Positions 46,466 to 54,288 of a DNA stretch of 64,000 bases are shown here, piece after piece. Both the position numbers and the translations under genes were made by a program. Positions within the stretch are counted from its first letter, which is position 1; every line of letters begins with the position of its first letter. The stretch is from Aeromonas cavernicola. Its GTDB lineage: Bacteria; Pseudomonadota; Gammaproteobacteria; Enterobacterales; Aeromonadaceae. Under the pieces are notes generated by a model that was not told the origin of the DNA, did no database searches, and saw only the letters and a list, made by a program, of their open reading frames with translations. The stretch lies in assembly GCF_002795305.1 (NCBI RefSeq), contig NZ_PGGC01000045.1, forward strand, positions 1 to 64,000, in the 5' to 3' direction.

Positions 46466-48367
46466 TTAACCCGCTCGTGCCAGCGCTTTGAAGCTGGCAA
46501 AGTCACGACAAGCCAGCAGATTCTTGCTGGCTTTTTCGTTCATGAGTGTCAAAAACAGATCGTACAGTGCCATCGCTTCTTCATAGTCAGCCTTGCTGAT
46601 GGCCAGTACGAATATCAGGGAGGCTGTCTCGCCATTTCCCCAGTCGATCCCCTGTGGAGCGAGGATGGTATAAACCAAGGTGCGACGAGCGAGTAATCCC
46701 AGTGAGTGGGGCAGTGCAATACCCTCCCCTAGCATGGTGGAGACAATCCGCTCCCGCTCATGCAGCGACGTCCGAAAACCCATTTCTACGAGGTCTTCTT
46801 GTTCCAATTGGTCACAGACTTGCTGAAATAGCTGAGTCTGAGTGAGAGGCTCATTCACGATGAGAAAGTGGCTAGCGTCAAAATATTTATCGAGCATATA
46901 AGGGCGGGTGCGATCAATGAGCACGAGTTTACCCAGTTGCTCTAGCTGGTACTGTGTTGGGAAGGGGGCCACTTGTATCACAGGGGCATTCTTCTCAGTA
47001 ACCTTGACGGTACTGATGACAAAATCTTGCAGCACTTCCCCCAGCCCTTCGTAATCTCGCACAGACTCCAGCATGGTGAGTTGCAGTTGTGGGTACTCTC
47101 GCTTGATGCGAGCTTCCAGCACGCGAAAGGTGGCGTTACCGGCATCGCATAGCAGCAGCGCCTGCGGGTGTCTGGTGTAGCCGATATCATAGTGCCGCTC
47201 TAAGCCAACCCCGATATGGATGACTAAATAGCCGATTTCATGGTGGGTGAGGCGATAAGGCGTCTGTTTAATCCACTCCGAGATGGCCGCCAAGGTGATG
47301 TCGTAGGCGAGGGGATAATACTGCTTAATGTGATCTGCCAGCGGGTTATGGCTACCAATCTGGTATTTGACTCGTAGCAACATAGCGCAGATGTGGGTTT
47401 GCAAGTCTGCCCGCAACTGAAGGTCATAGCGTAAATCATAGGGATAGTGCTGATGAATATAGTCCAGTAAATGGCCGACTAGCTGTTCGCTTTCGGTTGC
47501 CATGACGGCACTCAGTTGCAGCGGTTCGGCAATCAGGCGAGCTTGGATCTGAATCGCGAGGCAGGCAATTTCCTCTTCTACTGGTAAGGTGAGGGTCGGG
47601 AGTTCGCTATAGATGTCTCTCGCTGCAGCTAACATCTGTGGCGTAAGATCTTCGCTGGTAAATTGATGTAATTCATGCCCAGATGCCTGGCGTAAGAGGG
47701 CCACGGCACAATAGATGGTCAATTGTTGTAAATTTTCGTCGACTAGCCGTAGCTGATGCCGAGTAAGCTGAGCATGAATGTGGTTGCCCACTACCTCCAG
47801 TGTTTTGCTAGGGCACAGGTTGGGTAGCAGACTTTGCAGCTGCTTGTTATGCAGTAGCTCTTGGTAGAGTAACTGGGTGAGGCAGGCGCGGATTGCCGTT
47901 TCACAGCCCTGAATACGCATCCCTAAGCGGGGCTTACTGTCGATGGTGAGGCCAAAGTGAGCAAGTCGTTCACGTACTTCAGCCATATCTCCTTGTAGGG
48001 CGGCGCGACTTAAATACCAAGTGTCAGCCAGTTCATCGAGCTTGATCCCCTGTTCTGCTGTCAGCAACAGGATTTGCAGATGAAGTACCCGCTCGCGGCT
48101 GGTGCGGGGCAGGCTCACCTCTTGCTCCTGCGCAGCCAGTAGTTCGTTAAACAAACCTTGATTGTAAATCTTGAGCTGGTAGCCGCTGCCACGTTGGTGG
48201 ATAAGATGAGCGCCATGGGCGGCGATGAGTTCATTGAGGGTTGCCACATCAGTGCGCACAGTACGGGTCGAGACATTGAGACGGCGGGCGAGCTCCTCTT
48301 GTGGCAAGGGCGCGGCCTGAAGTTGAGCCAATAACTGATGGAGTCTGGGGTGGGACAGTTTGGTCAT
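46466..48367 (-). CDS. PRD-domain transcriptional regulator with C-terminal EIIA domain
   Basis: 633 aa from ATG 48367 (GGAG upstream). Layout: an N-terminal helix-turn-helix of the BglG/MtlR activator type (LPQEELARRLNVSTRTVRTDV), a second winged helix around 85-150, two PTS-regulation domains (~190-400) with conserved His (YLVIHIGVGLERHYDIGY), an EIIB-like segment (~410-490) and an EIIA domain with IALPHSLG near residues 550-560. PTS phosphorylation would set its activity. It is the last gene of the minus-strand cluster and probably regulates it. It has a DNA-binding rather than an RNA-binding N-terminus, so activation is expected, not antitermination. Confidence 0.85.
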   Translation of the reverse strand: MTKLSHPRLHQLLAQLQAAPLPQEELARRLNVSTRTVRTDVATLNELIAAHGAHLIHQRGSGYQLKIYNQGLFNELLAAQEQEVSLPRTSRERVLHLQILLLTAEQGIKLDELADTWYLSRAALQGDMAEVRERLAHFGLTIDSKPRLGMRIQGCETAIRACLTQLLYQELLHNKQLQSLLPNLCPSKTLEVVGNHIHAQLTRHQLRLVDENLQQLTIYCAVALLRQASGHELHQFTSEDLTPQMLAAARDIYSELPTLTLPVEEEIACLAIQIQARLIAEPLQLSAVMATESEQLVGHLLDYIHQHYPYDLRYDLQLRADLQTHICAMLLRVKYQIGSHNPLADHIKQYYPLAYDITLAAISEWIKQTPYRLTHHEIGYLVIHIGVGLERHYDIGYTRHPQALLLCDAGNATFRVLEARIKREYPQLQLTMLESVRDYEGLGEVLQDFVISTVKVTEKNAPVIQVAPFPTQYQLEQLGKLVLIDRTRPYMLDKYFDASHFLIVNEPLTQTQLFQQVCDQLEQEDLVEMGFRTSLHERERIVSTMLGEGIALPHSLGLLARRTLVYTILAPQGIDWGNGETASLIFVLAISKADYEEAMALYDLFLTLMNEKASKNLLACRDFASFKALARAG

Positions 48368-48431
48368 AAGGCGACTCCGGTTGCGTAAAGAAAGACCCAA
48401 TGTTAACAAGTATTAGATCATTCACAAATGA

Positions 48432-48460
48432 GGTGCCGACCAGTTGAGCTAGTCGGCACC
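48432..48460 (-). terminator. Hairpin between the aldolase gene and the regulator
   Basis: Stem ggtgccgac / gtcggcacc (9 bp, with cag/cta partial pairing inside) and loop ttgag. There is no strong T-run. It may separate the metabolic genes from the regulator or attenuate read-through. Confidence 0.5.
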
Positions 48461-48467
48461 AGTATCA

Positions 48468-49208
48468 TTAAGCAAGCAGTTGTTTCACCATGGTGAGCAG
48501 TGTCCGCACATCGTCTGGGCGAGTTTGGCCACTGTTGCTATCGATGATCGAGCTATAGACGTGAGGGATCACTTTCTCAACCCCCGCATCCAAGGCGATC
48601 TTGACTATCTCCTCAAAGTTATCCAGATCGATACCGCCGGTTGGTTCGAGCCAGAAACCATGACGAGCACACGCTTCGGCCACGGCCTGATATTCGTCAC
48701 GGCAAGTGAGCCCTCCCATCGGGAAGAACTTGACTGAGCTACCGCCCATGTCTTTGAGCAGTGCAATCGCCGTATCAATGGGCACGATACCATCGGCTTG
48801 CTGCGCACTGAGTGGACCAGTGGAGATTTTGACCATGCCAGGGGTGCCAGTCGGGGAGATCAGGCCATTCACCAAGGTTTCAGATTGGTTTAATAATGCT
48901 CGGCTGGCGCCCACGCCCGTGAAGACTTGGTTGACGTGCTGGGGCTGCAATTGGCAAGCCAGCTGAGCCACCATGGCGGATTGCTTAGGATCGCCTGCCC
49001 CCAGCCCGATGGAGAGGGCGTTATTAATGAGGGCTGCGTACTCACGCATGTCAGCTACCGCTGAGGGGACATCCGGATAGTTTTTGGATAGCACGCCCAC
49101 GAGTACGTGGCCTTCTGCTGCGGCGTACACCTCGGCTGCATTTTGTTTCGAACCCGCCAATACGTTGAGGCAGACACGGTCACGATAGTAATGGGGAGTG
49201 AGGGACAT
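48468..49208 (-). CDS. KDPG-aldolase-like enzyme (KDGP aldolase family, DgaF-like)
   Basis: 246 aa TIM-barrel protein. The likely Schiff-base Lys is in GGSSVKFFPMGG, followed by WLEPTGGIDLDNF. Relatives such as Salmonella DgaF cleave 2-keto-3-deoxygluconate 6-phosphate to pyruvate and glyceraldehyde 3-phosphate. I recall the exact family as the EF_0839/AHA_3917 type. ATG 49208 overlaps the preceding stop (TGATG). Acts directly after the PLP enzyme in the proposed route. Confidence 0.82.
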   Translation of the reverse strand: MSLTPHYYRDRVCLNVLAGSKQNAAEVYAAAEGHVLVGVLSKNYPDVPSAVADMREYAALINNALSIGLGAGDPKQSAMVAQLACQLQPQHVNQVFTGVGASRALLNQSETLVNGLISPTGTPGMVKISTGPLSAQQADGIVPIDTAIALLKDMGGSSVKFFPMGGLTCRDEYQAVAEACARHGFWLEPTGGIDLDNFEEIVKIALDAGVEKVIPHVYSSIIDSNSGQTRPDDVRTLLTMVKQLLA

Positions 49209-50323
49209 CAATGATTCTCCTGAACGAGATGGGCGATAGCGGAATAAATCTGGTCGAGTTGGGCCGTGCTGACGCTGCGCACATCAAACTCGATATGGCC
49301 TTCGTTAGCCTTGTAGCCACGGCAGTAAATAGCGGGGGTACCCTGCTGCAGACGGGCGACGACCTGCACCGTGGTCATGCCGATACGGTCATGGTCGAAG
49401 GCTACGTCAGTGCGGGCGATGTCGCGACCTGCGCTATCCCATACCACTTTGGCGGTGATCCCAGGCAACTGGTTGAGGCGCTCGATGAACGGGGTCATCT
49501 TGGTGACCATGGCCGCACCGCTCTCTTGCTCTTTCACCAAGTAGCGTTCGATGGCGTGGGTCAGGCCAAGGATCCCCTCTTTACCGACTTTCATGGCACG
49601 GCCAATTCCTGCTGATTGTTGCTTGACCCACTCTACATATTGGCGTTTGCCAAGGACGAGACCGCTGGTTGGTCCCTCAATGGCCTTACCGCCGCTGTAG
49701 ATAACCAGGTCTGCGCCCAGCTGGTAATAGAGGCGTAAATCCTCTTCAGCTGCTGCATCAACGATCAAAGGCAGCTGATGGGCTTTGGCGACCTCGGCAG
49801 CTTCAGCGACCGACAGAATACTTTTTTGGACACAGTGGTGAGATTTGATGTAGAGGATAGCCGCCGTATTAGGGCTAATGGCGGCAGCCAGCTGGGCTGG
49901 TGAGCATTCGTTGGCGTAGCCAGCCTCTACCACTTTACCGCCCCCCAAATTGACCATGGTGCCCACGGGGCCGCCGTAGTTCACATTGTGGCCTTTGGGC
50001 AGCACGATCTCGCTTGGCACATTATGGTGATGAGCGTGCAGGTGCTCTAATCGGTAGGCGTCGCCACGGACGATCATGGCTGCGACCGATTGGGCAATGC
50101 CAGCACTGGCGCAGGAGACCACGACCGCATCTTCGACGCCCAGCAGATTGGCGAGGTAAGCGCCGGTCTTGTTGGTCAGGTCCTTGATCTCGAAATAGTG
50201 ACCAAGACCAAAATTGACCGCATCAACCACTTCTTGTTCCGGGGTGGAGACACCCAGAATGGTCATCCGGCCAGAGGCATTGATCACCGGTTTAAGTTGA
50301 TATTTCTCATAAACAGAAGGCAT
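49208..50323 (-). CDS. SelA-fold PLP enzyme, D-glucosaminate-6-phosphate ammonia-lyase-like (DgaE-like)
   Basis: 371 aa from ATG 50323 (MPSVYEKYQLKPVINASG); ATG 50338 is possible. The PLP Lys is in VIYSGGKAIEGPTSG. The N-terminal VINASGRMTILG pattern and the fold are those of SelA-related enzymes. DgaE removes ammonia from D-glucosaminate 6-phosphate to give the keto-deoxy acid used by DgaF, and the pairing with a DgaF-like gene supports that reaction here. It overlaps the amidohydrolase gene by 17 bp. Confidence 0.82.
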   Translation of the reverse strand: MPSVYEKYQLKPVINASGRMTILGVSTPEQEVVDAVNFGLGHYFEIKDLTNKTGAYLANLLGVEDAVVVSCASAGIAQSVAAMIVRGDAYRLEHLHAHHHNVPSEIVLPKGHNVNYGGPVGTMVNLGGGKVVEAGYANECSPAQLAAAISPNTAAILYIKSHHCVQKSILSVAEAAEVAKAHQLPLIVDAAAEEDLRLYYQLGADLVIYSGGKAIEGPTSGLVLGKRQYVEWVKQQSAGIGRAMKVGKEGILGLTHAIERYLVKEQESGAAMVTKMTPFIERLNQLPGITAKVVWDSAGRDIARTDVAFDHDRIGMTTVQVVARLQQGTPAIYCRGYKANEGHIEFDVRSVSTAQLDQIYSAIAHLVQENH

Positions 50324-51446
50324 GGTGCGATTTCCCATAGTGAGTCAGAACCAGCTCGCCGCTTACCAGCGCAGCGAGGGGTTGCAGTTGCAGTTCGCCA
50401 TGGCGGGACTGCGCTTCGGTATCAGTAAATACGACCGGGCCTTGGGCCAGCTCAAACAACGTTAGGTCAGCATCGGCCCCGACTGCGAGACGGCCTTTAC
50501 CACTCAGGCGCAGGGCATCCGCTGCATTGGCAGTGACGCAAGCGAGCACCTGATCCAACGTCATGCCGATAGTGAGAAACTTGGACATCACGTGAGCAAG
50601 GCTGTAGACCGGACCTTTAATCCGGTTCTTACAATAGATATCGGAGCTTATGGTGTGCGGCAAAATGCCTTGGCTGATGGCGACCTGCGCTACGTCAAAG
50701 CTGAAGCTAGCGCCACCGTGGCCGATATCGAGCATGAGCCCACGCCGCATTGCATCACGTACCGTTTGGCGTAATTCCCCGGCCGGAGTGAGGATGCGAT
50801 TGGGTTTGCCATTAAAGCAGTGAGTCAGCAGATCACCCTCTCCCAGCAGCGCGACAATTTCATCGAGATCGGGTGGGGTGTTTCCTACATGCACCATTAA
50901 AGGCAGATTGCCATTATCGCGTTGCAGTTGCTTGGCCATGCGCAGCGGTTGTAAGCCGTTTTCACCGATCACGCTACCGCTCATCCGCGCCTTGATCCCC
51001 ACGATAAAGCGGGGATGACGGGCAATGGCCGCGCTGGCTAACTCCGCATCCAGGTCTCGGCTGTCAGCCAGTTCGTTTTGGCGCAGTAGGCCAATACGCG
51101 AGATGTTGAGCAGGGCGTGTACACGGGTCTTGCACTGTGCCGCTAACTGCTGAAAATCATCCACGTCGTCAGCACCGGTACTCCCAGCGTCGATCACCGT
51201 GGTGACGCCTGATTCGACGCCTACCTTATCTGGTTCATCGTGATAGATGGGGGATGCAGGGTAACAGTGGGTATGGCCGTCGATCCAGCCTGCACTCACG
51301 TAGACATCGCCAGCAAAATCAAGGGTTTGCTTTGCCTCGGCCTGAGGTGGCAATTGACCAAGGGCTGCAATCTTGCCGTGTTGGATGGCGATGTCGATCA
51401 GTTCACCATTTCCTTGGCGTCCCGCTTTGATGATCATGTCGTACAT
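50307..51446 (-). CDS. Amidohydrolase (EF_0837/AHA_3915-type deacetylase-like enzyme)
   Basis: 379 aa metal-dependent amidohydrolase: GWIDGHTHCYPAS (H-x-H), GIKARMSGSV (Lys that is usually carbamylated), PLMVHVGNTPP, THCFNGKPN and HTISSDIYCKNR (catalytic Asp). It resembles dihydroorotase and deacetylase members. In this cluster it could remove an N-acyl group from an amino-sugar acid before deamination; this is inference from neighbours. Confidence 0.82.
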   Translation of the reverse strand: MYDMIIKAGRQGNGELIDIAIQHGKIAALGQLPPQAEAKQTLDFAGDVYVSAGWIDGHTHCYPASPIYHDEPDKVGVESGVTTVIDAGSTGADDVDDFQQLAAQCKTRVHALLNISRIGLLRQNELADSRDLDAELASAAIARHPRFIVGIKARMSGSVIGENGLQPLRMAKQLQRDNGNLPLMVHVGNTPPDLDEIVALLGEGDLLTHCFNGKPNRILTPAGELRQTVRDAMRRGLMLDIGHGGASFSFDVAQVAISQGILPHTISSDIYCKNRIKGPVYSLAHVMSKFLTIGMTLDQVLACVTANAADALRLSGKGRLAVGADADLTLFELAQGPVVFTDTEAQSRHGELQLQPLAALVSGELVLTHYGKSHHAFCL

Positions 51447-51489
51447 GGTGATGACCTCGAAAAATGCCGCCCGTAAGGGCGGCTAAGAC

Positions 51490-52140
51490 TTAGGCCAGAG
51501 CGACTGGGAAGAAGGAACCCAGCAGCATGGCTCCCAAGATGGCGCCACCAGTGATAGGCTTACCCCAGACGTAGAACAGCAATGCCCCGAGCAGTGAGCC
51601 CAAGCCGATGGGGATAGATGCACCCATGGCCGAGAGGATGATCAGGGGGCCGAGGAAGCGGCCTGAGCTGTTACCAGCCCCCATCATGACGTCGGCGCCA
51701 TAGGTGGAGTTGCTCTGATTAATGGTGAACTTACGGGCCAGAATAATGATGTAGCCAATGGCCAAACCAATGACCATACCGGTCACGAGCGATGCAGTGA
51801 AGTTCTCCAGCGGATAGACGATACCGGCGCCCAGCAGTAATGCAGGTACGCCCAGACCAACCCCTGTTTGCACTGCGCCACCAATGTCGAGGATCCCGAC
51901 TAGTGAGCCCTCAATAATTCGGGCAAACAGGAAGCTAGCACCGAAAGCAGCGACGGCGCCGTAAGCACCAGTTTCTATCCCCGCTTTTAGCATCGAGACG
52001 AAGGCCACTTCGTTGAAGGCGCCGACACCATACAAGTAGTACATGTGGGTGCCCGCGAATACGCCAGCAGAGAGCAAACCAACAAAAATCGGGAAGGACC
52101 AGTCGGCATACCAAAAGTTATTTCTTAATTTCTCATCCAT
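51490..52140 (-). CDS. DUF4310 family membrane protein
   Basis: 216 aa, about six membrane helices from residue ~17 on, Gly/Ala-rich, ending GGAILGAMLLGSFFPVALA. No known transport signature. I recall it as DUF4310 (EF_0832/AHA_3913-type), always found with DUF4311, DUF4312 and the SFCGS protein. With DUF4311 it probably forms the membrane part of a transporter. Function not established. Confidence 0.75.
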   Translation of the reverse strand: MDEKLRNNFWYADWSFPIFVGLLSAGVFAGTHMYYLYGVGAFNEVAFVSMLKAGIETGAYGAVAAFGASFLFARIIEGSLVGILDIGGAVQTGVGLGVPALLLGAGIVYPLENFTASLVTGMVIGLAIGYIIILARKFTINQSNSTYGADVMMGAGNSSGRFLGPLIILSAMGASIPIGLGSLLGALLFYVWGKPITGGAILGAMLLGSFFPVALA

Positions 52141-52151
52141 GGTGTGGTCCC

Positions 52152-52928
52152 TTATTTACCGCTCATCAGGTTATGGACGTTGTCCAGCCACACGGGAATC
52201 CCCAAGTGGAAAGACTCAATCAGTTTCATATCGAAGCCACGGAAGAATCCGCTCAGCACGAACAGCAAGACGATGGTCACCATCATGATCTTGGTGACTC
52301 GGTTCCAGCCGCTCTCTTCGACCCCTTTTCCGATCAGGATGCCCAGCACCAGGCCTGGGACTGCGTTCCCCATGATGAGTTGGGCTAGACCACCAAAAAT
52401 GGTGGCCCAGAAACCAGACTTCTTGCCGGCTTCGATGGCAGCCAGCCAGAAAATAACCGGCATCACTGTGCTGACCAACAGGTTAGCGGCAGGCACCAGC
52501 ACTTTGACGGCGGTGACTTGCAGCGCTTCAGGCACGGCGGCAGCCGTACTGTTAAGGAAGGCGACCACAATGGCGCCGATGAGGCCGCCAGCGATAGCCA
52601 TTTTCTTTGGGTCGTGCAGTGTGGTAGCCAGATCGCGGTTTTTGACCAGCAGAGCAGCTGTAGCCCAATGGGGGATGATGCGGTGATCCACATCTTGGGT
52701 AAAGGCACCTGCTGCTACCGTTGAGGCCCATGCGTTAAAGAAGAAGCCAAGGCCAAACGAGAAGTGGGAGGCAGGGTCCCCTTCACAGGAGTTGAGCTCG
52801 CCAAGGGTGCGAAAGGCCCCCATACCTTGCACGGTCGGAGCGTGGAACATCCGCGCCGCGCCCGCCCCCACCCCGACGCCGACCAAGCCGCCGATAATGA
52901 GTGATTTAATAAAAATGATTAGAAACAT
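52152..52928 (-). CDS. DUF4311 family membrane protein
   Basis: 258 aa with about six to seven membrane helices. The N-terminus MFLIIFIKSLIIGGLVGVGVGAGAARMFHAP is hydrophobic and Gly-rich; the centre carries GELNSCEGDPASHFSFGLGF, an unusual polar stretch likely to be conserved. Adjacent to DUF4310 (11-bp gap), the other membrane component. Function unknown; inferred permease half. Confidence 0.75.
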   Translation of the reverse strand: MFLIIFIKSLIIGGLVGVGVGAGAARMFHAPTVQGMGAFRTLGELNSCEGDPASHFSFGLGFFFNAWASTVAAGAFTQDVDHRIIPHWATAALLVKNRDLATTLHDPKKMAIAGGLIGAIVVAFLNSTAAAVPEALQVTAVKVLVPAANLLVSTVMPVIFWLAAIEAGKKSGFWATIFGGLAQLIMGNAVPGLVLGILIGKGVEESGWNRVTKIMMVTIVLLFVLSGFFRGFDMKLIESFHLGIPVWLDNVHNLMSGK

Positions 52929-52968
52929 CCAACATGTCCTTTTTGTGGGTTGATACCCGCGGATGGCG

Positions 52969-53265
52969 TCACACTTGGGTGAATGCCACCTTATCTACAT
53001 CCAGACTGGTGACCATGACCGTGATTTTCAGCTGGACTCTGAATTCGCGGCGTTGGCGCGGCAGGAAGAAGAATAAGAACTTCTCCACCCGCACAGACTC
53101 TTCGGCTGTGAGTACCTGCACGTCGACCGGTTCGATCCTCAGCATGACTCGCGGAGTACCTTTGAGCAGGCTAGGCTGCACTTGGCTAAGGGCGGCGGCG
53201 AACGCTTGCTGGCGGGTCGTGCCCTTGCCGTTGACGACAAGCTCGGTGGTGAAGCTCTCTTTCAT
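52969..53265 (-). CDS. DUF4312 family protein
   Basis: 98 aa soluble protein: N-terminal KESFTTELVVNGKGTTRQQA, an alpha/beta pattern and a basic patch (FFFLPRQRREFRVQLK). No catalytic motif recognised. ATG overlaps the SFCGS gene stop by one base. I recall it as DUF4312 (EF_0831-type). Its size would suit a small cytoplasmic transporter component. Confidence 0.72.
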   Translation of the reverse strand: MKESFTTELVVNGKGTTRQQAFAAALSQVQPSLLKGTPRVMLRIEPVDVQVLTAEESVRVEKFLFFFLPRQRREFRVQLKITVMVTSLDVDKVAFTQV

Positions 53266-53630
53266 TAGCCGCGCCCGTGTTTCTTAGCGAAGGCCTCGAT
53301 CAATTTCTGGCCCAGCTCTTCTTTATCCATAAAGCCGAAGCCCAGTACGATGCAGCCATCGTTAATGGCCGTCACCCCTTCTTCGATAGAGCGCATCCCA
53401 TAACGGCACTTGTAGCCATATTTGGTCTGAGCGGTGATGGCACCTGCGCCACCGCTCCCGCAAAACGAGATGCCAAGGTCGGCCTGCTCTTTATTCATTA
53501 CGTCGCCGAGCTTCATATCGGCCGCCATGCCGGGGATGATAGTGACGGTAGCGCCTGCCGCTTCTGCCCCAGCTCCTACTTTCTGGCCCTTGCCAAGACG
53601 ATCACCAATTACGAGTTTGATAGCAGTCAT
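53265..53630 (-). CDS. Glycine-rich SFCGS family protein
   Basis: 121 aa. The defining motif GISFCGSGGAGAITAQTKYG is present, with one Cys in a Gly/Ser-rich loop, and further conserved residues near KCRYGMRSIEEGV. A single Cys in such a loop recalls EIIB phosphocysteine sites, but that comparison is mine and unproven. It lies 17 bp downstream of the PRD gene and 1 bp overlaps DUF4312. Confidence 0.78.
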   Translation of the reverse strand: MTAIKLVIGDRLGKGQKVGAGAEAAGATVTIIPGMAADMKLGDVMNKEQADLGISFCGSGGAGAITAQTKYGYKCRYGMRSIEEGVTAINDGCIVLGFGFMDKEELGQKLIEAFAKKHGRG

Positions 53631-53647
53631 GTCGATATCTCCTGTTA

Positions 53648-54007
53648 TTACTGGCTCAGTACGGAGCTGAGTTCGTTTTCTTTGGCCACTTCGAAGTGAA
53701 CAGATAGTAGGTGAGCTTCTTCATAGGCGAGGTTGTCCAACCAAGCGACGACTTGCTCAGCCAGACGTAATGACAGGGAGGAGATCTCTTCAAACAGGCT
53801 GAGATCAACGTCTGGCAGCGATTCACCACTGTAAGAACGCCACACCATGGCTTTGACATGGGAAGCCAACATCTGCTGCTGCACCTCATTTGGCCTGATC
53901 CCTTGCTCGCCGAGGAGCGGATAGATGCGGGCTAATATGTGGTCGGTTTTACGTAACAGCTCGGGGCTGTTTGGGGTTAGGTCTTGATCATCATGGGGGC
54001 TTTGCAA
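53648..54007 (-). CDS. Small PRD-domain protein (EF_0829/AHA_3910 type)
   Basis: 119 aa. It is a single PTS-regulation-like domain (RIYPLLGEQGIRPNEVQQQMLASHVKAM ... LLSVHFEVAKEN, His near residue 103) without any DNA- or RNA-binding part. TTG 54007 is the only start near a ribosome site (GGAG). First gene of the cluster. It may be a phosphorylation-sensing partner of the large PRD regulator or of the transporter. Confidence 0.7.
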   Translation of the reverse strand: MQSPHDDQDLTPNSPELLRKTDHILARIYPLLGEQGIRPNEVQQQMLASHVKAMVWRSYSGESLPDVDLSLFEEISSLSLRLAEQVVAWLDNLAYEEAHLLSVHFEVAKENELSSVLSQ

Positions 54008-54080
54008 GGTCTGCTCTCCAATGCTGGCAGAAGGGATACGTCACCCTAAACTGGCGTAGGAGGCGGGAGTAGGCATGGTT

Positions 54081-54100
54081 TTTCCGATTCGAAGCGGAAA
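54081..54100. repeat. Short inverted repeat upstream of the PRD gene
   Basis: tttccg / cggaaa around attcgaag, about 75 bp before the first gene of the cluster. A possible operator or 5'UTR hairpin. Confidence 0.35.
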
Positions 54101-54233
54101 TTCCAAGCACCAAGGTGATATTCGAGGCTTTTTTGCGTCAACTCAGTCCAATAGGGATTCTATCGGGCTTTGTTTCCCGTGATCTCGGTGGCATTTCACG
54201 TACTGTAACGTGTATTCCTGCACCGCTTAAAAG

Positions 54234-54249
54234 TGTGAGTTACCTCACG
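54234..54249. promoter_or_regulatory. Candidate CRP-binding site upstream of the DUF4310-4312 cluster
   Basis: TGTGA-GTTACC-TCACG matches the CRP consensus TGTGA-N6-TCACA at 9 of 10 defined bases. It lies 227 bp upstream of the PRD gene and just beyond the degS stop, so it most likely serves the minus-strand catabolic cluster. Confidence 0.5.
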
Positions 54250-54288
54250 GATAGTGTGGGGGCTCGTGGTACTCGTTCTGATGCTGAC

